NCBI RefSeq assembly: GCF_023898315.1
Contig: NC_064616.1
Span: 529,995,102 to 530,059,101, forward strand
From: Schistocerca nitens
Taxonomy: Eukaryota > Arthropoda > Insecta > Orthoptera > Acrididae
DNA: 64,000 nucleotides
Reading direction: 5' to 3'
Part shown: positions 46,684 through 56,349 of the stretch, piece after piece
Layout of the letters: every line of letters begins with the position of its first letter
How positions within the stretch are numbered: position 1 is the first letter of the stretch
The notes under the pieces: model-generated
The model's database searches: none
The model's input: the letters and a program-made list of their open reading frames with translations, nothing else
Told to the model about the DNA's origin: nothing
Translations under genes and position numbers: made by a program

Positions 46684-47020
46684 CCATACAGGTATCTTAT
46701 CTAATTCATTTTGCAATTCGTTTTGGTCATCTGATGACTTTACAAGATGGTAAATGACAGCGTCATCTGCAAACAATCTAAGACGGCTATATCGTTAATA
46801 TAGATCAGGAACAATAGAGGGCCTATAACACTTCATTGGGGAACGCCGGATATTACTTCTGTTTTACTCGATGACTTTCCGTCTATTACTACGAACTGTC
46901 ACCTTTCCGATAGGAAATCACAAATCCAATCGCAAAACTGAAGCGATTTTCCATAGGCACGCAGTTTGGTAAGAAGACGCTTGTTAGGAACGGTGTCGAA
47001 AGCCTTCTGGAAATCTAAAA

Positions 47021-47206
47021 GCCGGCCGGGGTGGCCGAGCGGTTCTAGGCCCTTCAGTCTGGAACCACGCGACCGCTACGGTCGCAGGTTTGAATCCTGC
47101 CTCGGGTATGGATGTATGTGATGTCCTTAGGTTAGTTAGGTTTGAGTAGTTCTAAGTTCTAGAGGATTGATGACCTCAGATGTTAAGTCTCATTTGAACA
47201 ACTTTT
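47021..47206 (+). repeat. SINE, family A, nested in the LINE
   Basis: Plus-strand copy, slightly shortened at its 3' end. A perfect 11-bp TSD, GAAATCTAAAA, is at 47010-47020 and 47207-47217. Confidence 0.95.
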
Positions 47207-47644
47207 GAAATCTAAAAATATTAAATCGATTTGACATCTCCGTCGATAGAACTCATTACTTCAGGATTATAAAAAGCTTGTTGTGTTTCGCAAGAACGAT
47301 ACTTTCTGGATCCGTGCTGTGTGTCAATAAATCGTTTTCTTCAAGGTACGTCATAATGTTCCAAACCCTACTGCAAATCGACATCAGTGATATGGACCTG
47401 TAATTCAACGGATTACTCCTACTTCCCTTTTTGTGTGTTGGAGTGACTTCAGAAATTTTCCAGTCTTTAGGTACGGATCTTTCTGTGAGCGAGCGGCTGT
47501 ATATAATTGCTAAATATGGAGTTGTTGTATCAGCATACTCTGAGAGGTACCTGACTGGTATACACTCTGGACCAGAAGCCTTGCCTTTGTTAAGTGATTT
47601 AATCTGCTTTGCGACACCGAGGATATCTACTTCTATGTTTCTCA

Positions 47645-47842
47645 AAATGGTTCAAATGGCTCTGAGCACTATGGGACTCAACTGCTGAGGTCATTAGTCC
47701 CCTAGAACTTAGAACTAGTTAAACCTAACTAACCTAAGGACATCACAAACATCCATGCCCGAGGCAGGATTCGAACCTGCGACCGTAGCGGTCTTGCGGT
47801 TCCAGACTGCAGCGCCTTTAACCGCACGGCCACTTCGGCCGG
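47645..47842 (-). repeat. SINE, family A, nested in the LINE
   Basis: Full minus-strand copy. The TSD CTATGTTTCTCA / CTACGTTTCTCA (11 of 12 identical) is at 47633-47644 and 47843-47854. Confidence 0.94.
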
Positions 47843-48616
47843 CTACGTTTCTCATCTTGGCAGTTGTTCTTGATTGGAATTCAGGAATATTTACATCGTC
47901 TTCTTTGGTAAAGGAGTTTCGGAAAACCGTGTTTAATAATTCTGCTTTAGTGACACTGTCATCAGTGACTCCACCGTTGTTATCGCGCAGTTTGAGTCTT
48001 AACACGCCATCCCGTGGCTGCACGAAAAGTAGTAGCGCCTTGACACTTCCTTTGTTGAGAGCCCTTCCTGGCACAAAGTAACAGTCGGACGCGATCGAAC
48101 CGCCGTATTGACCATCTAGGCATGGTTGAAATACAGACAACACGAGCCGTGTGCCTCCTTCCTGGTGGAATGACTGGAACTGATCAGCTGTCGGACCCCC
48201 TCCGTCTAATAGGCGCTGCTCATGCATGGTTGTTTACATCTTTGGGCGGGTTTAGTGACATCTCTGAACAGTCAAAGGGACTGTGTCTGTGATACAATAC
48301 CAACAGTCAACGTCTATCTTCAGGTGTTCTGGGAACTGGGGTGATGCACATTTTTTGATGTGTGTATAATTGTACATCATATTCTGCTAAATGGTGACAA
48401 ATTTTGGAAAATTTGTCCAGTAAGGTGAGAGACTATTCATTGCAAAGCATAAGTGTTTCTAAATTTGATCATTGCGAGTCATTAGATGGTTTTGCATTTC
48501 AAATTCTGCAAAAGTTAGTCCATCCACTCCTCTAGGCGAATTGCGAATAAATGTGTGTATATTTGGAACCATCACTTCTTGTTGTCACGCTGTATGACGT
48601 GCGACAGTGTGGTTGG

Positions 48617-48771
48617 CTGGCTCTGAGCACTATGGGACTTAACTGCTATGGTAATGAGTCCCCTAGAACTTAGAACTACTTAAACCTAACTAACCTAAGG
48701 ACATCACACAACACCCAGTCATCACGAGGCAGAGAAAATCCCTTACCCCGCCGGGAATCGGGACAGTCTGG
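48617..48771 (-). repeat. SINE with family A body and a different tRNA head
   Basis: Minus-strand unit. The left part is family A (GGCTCTGAGCACTATGGGAC to AACCTAAGGACATCACAC), but where the family A head should begin it continues as AACACCCAGTCATCACGAGG and CCCCGCCGGGAATCGG, the head type seen in family D (6090-6160). The TSD GACAGTGTGGTTGG / GACAGTCTGGTTGG (13 of 14) is at 48603-48616 and 48772-48785, so the mixed unit inserted as a whole. Confidence 0.85.
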
Positions 48772-48779
48772 TTGGTATC

Positions 48780-49645
48780 CCACTATTGTCCAGGACATCT
48801 CCTAACATATTTCTGCTCACAGGGCTCACTGTGAAACGGGACTCGTCACTAAAGACAGTTCTACTTCAGTCAATGATAGTCCTTGGCGAAGACAAGTCTG
48901 GAGGGCTCCGGACAGCTGTGGGTATCACCATGACTGTTGCCCACTATACGGCTTGACGGACAGGAGTGATAGTTTAGAAATTGGAAACTTGTGGCATGCT
49001 GAATCTCGCCCTTGAGCTTTGGAGAGATCGTGGTGTGTTGGCTTACACATGAGATTTCAAATACCCCACAGAAAGAAATCACAATGGTGTCAAATTACAA
49101 GATCTGCTTGGTAAATTCATTCACCACTCCAGGAAATCATCTGCCCGGGAAACCTCTCTCGTAAAAAGGTCATTGTTGTAATCAGTGTGTGACAGGTTCT
49201 GCCATCTTGTTGAAACGAAACTTGTTTAGCATTCATACCATCTTGTTCAGTCCACAAAAACTCTCAACATAACATGGTAGCGTTTGCCATCCATTGTTAA
49301 TACATTTCTGGCAACATCTCTGAAGAAGTAGGGCCCAGTTATACCCTCAGCCTAAATGCCACACCACAACACACACTCATTGTGGCTGTAATGCATCTCC
49401 ATAATTACTCAAGGGTTTTCTGTGACCCAAGACCCACAATTTTGTTTGTGCATTAAGTCATTCAACAGAAAGTGCATCCGCTTGGTTAACATTATTTTCT
49501 TGACGAATTTGTTGTCTGCTCTGTTTTTCCAGTGCTCCATTACTTACCACAAAGAAAATTTATGAAAACTGTGCAATGTTTAGAGTTGCCAAATTACTAG
49601 AACAGAAATTCCATGCATTCTAAAAGCTTTGTTCTCTTTGGGACA
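48780..49645 (-). pseudogene. Mariner-like and Tc1-like transposase remnants
   Basis: At 48815-48850 the minus strand reads VFSDESRFTV, a Tc1-like first-Asp segment. From about 49500 to 49020 a second, mariner-like remnant reads in several frames: LWVLGHRKP, NECVLWCGI, ITGPYFFRDVARNVL, then a degraded FQQDGATCHT-like region (read partly as KMAEPVTH) and LTPL.FLSVGYLKSHVYAN. Stops and frameshifts throughout. No terminal repeats identified. Confidence 0.6.
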
Positions 49646-49649
49646 CACT

Positions 49650-50575
49650 TTACATATAAGAGGCCTTCTCACAAGTACCATCTTCTTTTCATATCACATG
49701 AAAACACGCACTGTTAAAACACTTTAGATTAAGCCTGCCATGGACAGCTATCCTCCCATGCTTTCTTTATAGGACGAATATTTTTGCTGCCAAATCACCC
49801 AGACTGTTAGCATCAATTGTTTGGAAGTCGTGGGTCACAGTGTCCACATGAACAGATACGGAAACAAAGTCCATCCAGGTAGAGCCCCACTTGCCTTGAT
49901 CAGCCTTGTGCAACTGAAGAATGGTAGGGTTCACGGGGGTTGTATCTTAGATGACAGCCTGCATAAATGAGCTATTATACACCTGGTTTCCAGTGGTAAT
50001 ACCATGTTTTAACAGTATTTTTCCCTGGTCTCCTTGTGCACTTCCTGATAAACTTTTAACCTGAGAGGAGTGTTATTTGCAGTATATTTGTTTCAATGTT
50101 TAATTAAGAATGAGGCTAATTATTTCTGGTCACAAGGTAGCATGGGAACCCACTTTTCTCTTTGTATAACCTTGGTCTATGAATACTCATTAACATCTCT
50201 AGCATGTCCATGAACTACAGGTTGCATATTAAAAAACAATAACAGATGAGTTATCCATAACATTTTTATAGGTTTCATGCACATGAATAAATCTTGAGGT
50301 AACAAGGAAAATCTATTTGAAGATATCACTTCAGGACATAGCTATAACGTATGTTTATTTTATTCACTTGTGTCTGTGTACTTGACTCAGATTTATCTTC
50401 TTGTAAAAATGAAGTACTGCTTACGACGTACACAGACTAGTTTCCTTTAAAGATTACGTATGCCTTAAAATCTGCTATATAGGTTTAAATGCCTGTAACT
50501 TTTATTTTTTACACTAATTTATCTTAGACAGATGTTTAATTTAAACAGAATTTAAATACAAACATTCTGGCATAA
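49650..50575. other. No gene recognised
   Basis: AT-rich, CpG-poor sequence without a named feature. Confidence 0.5.
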
Positions 50576-50579
50576 TTTT

Positions 50580-50720
50580 ATTTTCTGTGGAATGTCTTTG
50601 CTTTTTTCCTAGCATGCACTTATAGCTACTTTTCAGCCCAATCACGATAACCACTGAGGCATTTGTCATACCTGTGGACAAGTTTTCCAACACTCTCTTC
50701 ATAAAATGTTACTATCAGTG
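50580..50720 (-). pseudogene. Mariner transposase C-terminal scrap, minus strand
   Basis: Reads ESVGKLVHRYDKCLSGYRDW and AEK then a stop at 50628-50626, the usual C-terminus of a mariner-group transposase. It lies next to a plus-strand fragment with the equivalent C-terminus at 51090-51150. Confidence 0.65.
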
Positions 50721-50734
50721 AATCCTTAGCAGAA

Positions 50735-51290
50735 GTGAGGTATGTCATTCTTTCCATGCACCCAAAAGGGATTATGCAGTAGAAATTCATTGCAGATTGA
50801 TTTGAGGGTCATTCAAAACAGAAGAATCATGCTTATTTCTGGATTTTTTCTCATCCATGACAATGAGCTTACTCCCAGTGCTGCTGCAACCCAATGGCTC
50901 TTTGAGCAATTTGAATGGGACATTTTTTGATCGCCCACTGTATAGCCTGATCTATCACCAAGTGACTTCCCTCATTAACCTGCACTGAAGAAGTTACTAG
51001 GATGGCAGCACATGCAAACTAACAAGCAGCTTCAAGACAACATCAAAACTCATTTCAAACCACTGGTAGCAACAGTTTAGGAATAGGGTACTGGAAAACT
51101 GTAAAACAGGTATGGAAAATGGCTCAATCATCATGGTGATTATGTCAAAAACTAATTGTAGGCTAAAAATCAGCTTTCATTACCAAAGTAATTTTTTATG
51201 TACATTTGTCCTTTGTTTTTGGCCTATAGGAGGCTGGAAAAAACATGACACTTGTATCTTATTAAACCTATTCTAGATGTCAATCTTTGA
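50735..51290 (+). pseudogene. Mariner-like transposase remnant, plus strand
   Basis: Reads LRVIQNRRIMLISGFFLIHD (about 50800-50860, with the second catalytic Asp in HDN), PSAAATQWLFEQFEWDIF, then in other frames a YSPDLAPSDF-like region (50940-50975), MQTNKQLQDNIKTHFKPLVA and GTGKL. Multiple stops. The N-terminal half is missing. Confidence 0.72.
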
Positions 51291-51299
51291 TTTTATGAT

Positions 51300-52227
51300 G
51301 GAAGGGGTAAAGGTAACTACTCCCCTGTGGTTGAGGTTACCTAAGTTCATTTCATTATTTGTATTCCTTGCAGAAATGTTCATGCATTATATTTATCTTT
51401 CCATATAGATAGGGAATATACTGAAGCCTACTAAATGAGCCTTAAAATAAATGTGTGTATGTGCTTTGATTATGCTCTCTTACTTAAACGATTACACATA
51501 CCAAACAACCACATCATTTTCATATTATAAATAGAATACAGAGTGAACAGACATTAAGAATATTTCAGTATTTACCTATATCCCATTAAAAGCAAATGGT
51601 TAAATACCACTGTTAATCAAGGAAGCATAACTTACTTTGAAGCCCTTCCAAGTATGAATCTGAAATCGAAGTCTGATCCACTGTACAAAGTAAAGCCTAA
51701 CTTGGATATCAAAGGTGTATCTAAGAATTATTTTCATAGTGATGTGCTTATATTCCAGTCACTCATCAGAGAATAATGGAGTCTTCATTCCACACATTAA
51801 TCAATCTAATTACATAAATCCATCATATTAATGAGGAAGACTACTTAACCAATGCAGTAACAATGTTTAAATGTTTTAAGTGTGTGTATTTTGTACATCA
51901 CTGCTGCTGGGAATAACTGTAGGGACTGATATCAATGTAAACAAATCTGATGACCAACAGATGAACATGCTGACTTTCACACTCGTAGTGACAGGTGTTT
52001 CACTGCCAGGCCACAGTCAGTTGTGAGGCTCTGCTGTGGCACCCAGTGTCCTCATGGCAGTGATCTTGTTAAATATTGTCACTGTTTCTTTTCATCTTAC
52101 AAAAGACAGCGGAACTGTCTCTGTGTTATAATATTCAGGTGATAATGAAGAAGAAAAGTATCTACAGAAAAACACAGATTATGTAAATACATGAAACTAT
52201 TTCATCATTCATTCCCTCGAATGTAAA
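51300..52227. other. No gene recognised
   Basis: AT-rich and almost free of CpG. No coding or repeat signal that I can name. Confidence 0.5.
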
Positions 52228-52242
52228 ATTTTTAGACCTTTG

Positions 52243-52401
52243 AAACTTCCTGGCAGATTAAAACTGTGTGCCCGACCGAGACTCGAACTCGGGACAATAT
52301 TTATCACAAAGGTCCCGAGTTCGAGTCTCGGTCGGGCACACAGTTTTAATCTGCCAGGAAGTTTCATATCAGCGCACACTCCGCTGCAGAGTGAAAATCT
52401 C
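52243..52401 (+). repeat. Palindromic SINE-like insert (family F)
   Basis: Two perfect 55-base arms, 52241-52295 and 52312-52366, form an inverted repeat with a 16-base spacer. The arm holds the tRNA-like GTTCGAGTCTCGGTCGGGC and CAGTTTTAATCTGCCAGG. The plus-strand arm continues into CGCACACTCCGCTGCAGAG. One perfect 15-bp TSD, ATTTTTAGACCTTTG, is at 52228-52242 and 52402-52416, so the whole palindrome arrived as one insertion. Confidence 0.93.
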
Positions 52402-52419
52402 ATTTTTAGACCTTTGTTT

Positions 52420-54144
52420 CTCTAACAACTATTTTAGAATTATTGTATTAAAGTTGCTTGATAAAAGTATTCTTATATTACTCTCAAAATTCCCATATCT
52501 TCTTTTTTAAGATGGTATACATTCCATGCTGTATTAAATTGCAGGGCTTTCACTGAAATCTTTTATTCTTCAGACACTTCTCTCATACTTCAATACTTAA
52601 ACATATTTCCTACAATACACGCATCAATCAATCATTTTAATAAATATTTACATTAAATAAAATTATTAAAACTAAAGTGGCAGACAATGACAATATTTAT
52701 CACAAAAGCTATAAGAAAGATACAGGTTAAATTTACGTTTTATAAAGAAAAGTTTCACCTCCATCTACAATCTAACATTAATTGTACTTTACTCAGGCTG
52801 ATGAAGGTCAAACACTTTCAACTGTAACTTTCAGTAACATATCAATGTGGATGCTCTTAACTGGAATCACACGTAATAGTACACCCAAAACATTTTAAAA
52901 ATACTTCAGTATTTTGATGAAAGTTAAATATACCATCTCACTGTGACTAGTTCATTATTTTGTCTTGGGTTCAGCATATACATTGCAAAACTGAAGGAAC
53001 AACGCAACTGACAATTTCCTTTATTACTGTTTATGAACAATTTAACATGAAATGTGATGTCTATGTTAAACAGTTTCTTTTACTCACATTTTTCTCTTTT
53101 GCCTCAGGAAAAACTGCTTTTTAACATAGTAAACACTAACACTGTGCACAGAAAATACTATATTGTAATAATCTCAAGGATGAAGAACTTTGGAAGTGAG
53201 GCTCTGATGAGATTACAAATAGCTTCCTCTTACATTACAATAATAAAAGATATATAATATGTAACAAGGAATAGAGCTTGGGGAAAGAATAGTACAAAAA
53301 AGTAAATCTATTCCAGTGGGAAGATGAGCAAACAAAGTAAAACTGATAGTGTTTCAGTGGATAGTGTTACAGAGAGATAATTAAACAATAGTACGTCAGT
53401 TTCGTAACAACAAATGTTCCATAAAACCAAATGATCAACTTGAATAACAATCTAATATTATGCCGTGCACAGTTGCTTTCAACATTTTGTGGTTACAATT
53501 CAATTTTAAATTATGGCTTTATCACATATGGTTTCACTCCTAATTCACTCAATTTGCCTTTATCAGTCTACTTACAGTCTGCCTAGAAGTATCAGTTCTT
53601 AGATTTTTTCCCTCCACATCAATAACGTCAAGAAAAATTTTTTTCAACATTATTTATTCTCAAAAGTCTATGATGACACCCATCCTTATTGAAATGTGTA
53701 ACGGTTTTACACAAGATTTAACACATGACAGTAACATAGTATCACCAGCTATACTATTCAAGTTGTTTTTGTATAAAAGAAAATGGATCTTGACCTGAAA
53801 TGTTTTGAAAACAACATTTTCTGAACTCTGTTTATTTGAATATCCTCTGAATCACAGCTCAAGTACTAGATAACATGAGTGAATGTAACATTCATTTTCT
53901 TCTTAGCAGAATTTTATTGCATCTGTTTTGAATCCATTGTGATGTTTTTGGAAACACTGCAGACACATAATTAATATTTCCTATAGAAAATTGTGAATTC
54001 CACAGTAACATTTTGGTTCTTTATAACTTCAAATTCATTGAAGAATGAGCAGGCTGGCTGTAAAGCATGTAGACACTAATGCAAGGAGATGGATTCTCCT
54101 TCCAGTAACAATTACATTTCAGTGCATAATACCATTTGTTTTTC
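52420..54144. other. Probable 3' UTR and downstream flank of the Spaetzle-like gene
   Basis: No separate gene is recognised. Read on the minus strand after the stop at 54147-54145, AATAAA-type signals occur near 53917-53912 and again near 53836-53831, so the transcript could end about 230-320 bases after the stop. This is inference; no transcript evidence is available. Confidence 0.35.
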
Positions 54145-54382
54145 TCACTGCCTTACAGATGGTGTTTGCTGTTGGTCCTTGGGGCCAAATAAACCTCTAA
54201 AAGTTGCTAAGTCCTTTGATATATAGCAACTACAACACGAAGGAATCCTGAAATTGTCAGGTACTGGTTCACCATTTGGCTGCAAAGCTAGCAGTTTCCT
54301 ATATATGTATTTCTGTTTGCAATGTGTTTTGAAACCTGTTGGAACCACCAGCTTTGGATCACAAGGTGACTGCTCCTTCCTC
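54145..54382 (-). CDS. Spaetzle-family protein, last coding exon
   Basis: Spaetzle proteins are secreted cystine-knot ligands of Toll receptors in immunity, dorsoventral patterning and neural development. This 238-base exon follows a good acceptor (TTTGTTTCAG, cut after 54383) and starts with one base of a split codon. It encodes about 79 residues: RKEQSPCDPK, then THCKQKYIYRKLLAL, then DNFRIPSCCSCYI, and a 24-residue polar tail ending in SVRQ and TGA. The Cys pattern (PCD, HCKQ, SCCSC) matches the C-terminal part of the Spaetzle knot, e.g. PCD...ICKQHY...IPSCCKC in Drosophila Spz. The first knot cysteines (the W..IVN and E.C region), the propeptide and signal peptide must lie in upstream exons, which I could not find between 54.4 and 64 kb. 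The frame shows no lesion. Which Spaetzle paralogue it is (1-6) is undecided; the open frame upstream to 54498 is intron. Confidence 0.85.
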
Positions 54383-56345
54383 CTGAAACAAATTTGGATT
54401 TCTCTTAGCAACCATAAAATAATAATTAATGCTGCTGCATGTACAAAGAGCAAAATATTGTGAGCTAGTGTGAAGGACACAAACAAAAGGTGTATCATTT
54501 TTAATGAGAAAAGGTAAAGAAGAGAACTGTTGATGTATACAGTGAAAGTTCAGGAAAAGATAATTCATTGCTGAACTACCAAGAATGAAGAATATTTCAC
54601 TCTTTCTGACTACAATATATGTTTACCGTGAAATTCATGTGAAATACCTAATTAATTGAATTTAATGGTATAGAATTCAATACTATTTTAAAGTCACATA
54701 CTCAAAAATTTAATAGCCACAATAAGAAAGCAAACAGCTTAAATTTCTGAAATACTGTTTACCTCCATGCATACATTACAGCCCAACCACCATGGGCATT
54801 CTGTCACTCTGCAGACAGACTGATCACAGATATGGTTAAGTGTTGAACTACTTTGAAAAGAAAAAGGGAATATTGGTGTTTGATGTTTTCAGTGATGTAA
54901 CTAGTAAAAGAGGGCAAGGTAACACGAGACAGATGAGGAGGACAAACAGGCCCACATCCAAAAGAGTGAAGAACTCAATCTCTCCTGTTAAGCAGACATA
55001 ACCTTATTAACACAGTTTGATATTTCTTGTTGGTTGCCTGCCTTCAAGTTTCACATACAAAAGGGTCAGAATCTAATCTAATGTAACTATGAAATGATAC
55101 TCTGATCAGCTTTAACATGACCTTAGCTGAGTGCTGAGTATGGGGCTCAAGTGACCAAATTCATTTATTGAAGATCATAGTTCATGTAATCAGGTCTAAA
55201 CATTGATCCCAAAGACTTTACACTACATAAAACTTCAAAAATTACATTATTCACAGTAAAATGCAATTATCAACACAACAAAAATCATGATACCAGGGGA
55301 ACTATTAAATTCTATTTAAACAATAAAGACTTTTGATATATTTTTTTGATGCAGTAAATCCTGTGGCCTCTGGATGCTGAGCATCAAATACAAGTGTACC
55401 TTGCTATGTTGGCCTGGACTTTGACTTGGGGACTCCAGTAGTGTGGTGGTTTTTAAGATGATTGAGCTTGTATTGACTGGTACTGATTTGGGCTCATGTA
55501 ACTTGCAGTTGAAGAATTCATTCTCTACTACATTTCTGGCCATCAACTTAGCACTAAGCTTCGTTTCCACAACCTATGTAGTTTGCTGCTCTGACCTGTT
55601 AAATTTGTCTCAGGTTAAGACATGTAAATGACAGTAAGGAATTCAAAACCATGCATGTTACTGAAGCTTCATGGAGACAAAGTTTATCAGATTGTGGCAG
55701 CAGCAGCAGCAGCTGATGGTGGTGGTCATGATGTAACAACAGTTATAATTGAAACTACACCAGGAACAGCTGCAGAAAATATGAAGACACTAAGATATTA
55801 ATGTGACTGAAATGCATAGCAGAGCAGGACATTGTGCAGTGAACAGCACCAATACTACAGGTATCTATGCTCTAAGTTTATACTACATGATGACTCAAAG
55901 GAACTGTGAATATATTTCTCCAACAATTTCTACTGTTTTGCAAAACTAACAAAATTTTGACACTCATGTTCTTCCTCTTCTGTTATTGTCTTCTAGTAGC
56001 CACATTTATGAGCTGGTTTAAAACATACAACCACTCCCTCATAGAACCTAATAATTTGTCACTTAAGGTCTGTGTTGTTTGTTGTTAATTCCTTTCAAGA
56101 TGCAAATGCATGTATTAGGTGCTAGGCTTAATTTCAATTGGTATAATAAAAAAAGTGAACCAGTTAAATAAATCTAGGTTGGCAGACCTTTAGGGTCTTG
56201 CTTGACAGTGTAGTTTTCTGCATACAGAATGTAGTACATCTTATGCCAAATCTTCAGTTATGGATGTGGTATTGAGCCTAGTTTCCCACCAGGAAGTTCA
56301 GGCTAGTGTTCTTAGAATGTCTGCTCATAATTAAGCAAGGTTCAG
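54383..56345. other. Intron-like, no further exon recognised
   Basis: Presumed intron of the Spaetzle-like gene. A 46-base splice-bounded open block at 54763-54808 was rejected (phase mismatch). A CAG run of five lies at about 55697-55711. Confidence 0.45.
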
Positions 56346-56349
56346 TCAT

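Larger units (their letters stand above)
45320..47984 (-). mobile_element. Jockey/CR1-like LINE inserted in the Tc1-like element
   Basis: 5'-truncated LINE on the minus strand. From high coordinate: GGVTDDSVTKAELLNTVFRN (about 47970), KGKASGPECIPVRYLSEY and VTPTHKKGSRSNPLNYRSIS (about 47560-47400), LFADDAVIYHLVKSSDD with an intact FADD (about 46780), FTLNKRKCEVIRVS (about 46010), RPILEYCCAVWDPHQ (about 45740), ILLAPTYMGRNDHHDKIREI (about 45500), and a 3' GATGTAGATGTG tail at 45320-45335. Target bases GCGCA repeat at 45315-45319 and 47985-47989. It is interrupted by an RTE LINE and two SINEs and also has its own stops. Confidence 0.9.
44434..48364 (-). mobile_element. Tc1-like transposon, interrupted by a LINE nest
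   Basis: The outermost layer of the nest. The ends CACACATCAAAAAA (left) and CACACATCAAAAAATG (read inward from the right) are each flanked by TA at 44432-44433 and 48365-48366. GTTTTGCATCACC and GTGCATCACCCC follow at matching depth. The Tc1-like parts are 44434-45319 and 47985-48364; everything between is inserted LINE. The 5' transposase part at the right is short and frame-shifted, so besides the insertion the original gene probably also has an internal deletion. Confidence 0.9.

Noticed and set aside
54763-54808. A 46-base block on the minus strand with good splice signals (CTGTCTGCAG before, GTAAAC after) just upstream of the Spaetzle exon
   Set aside because: Only one frame is open and it ends at a codon boundary, whereas the next exon needs two bases of a split codon. 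The residues also do not resemble the missing part of the knot.
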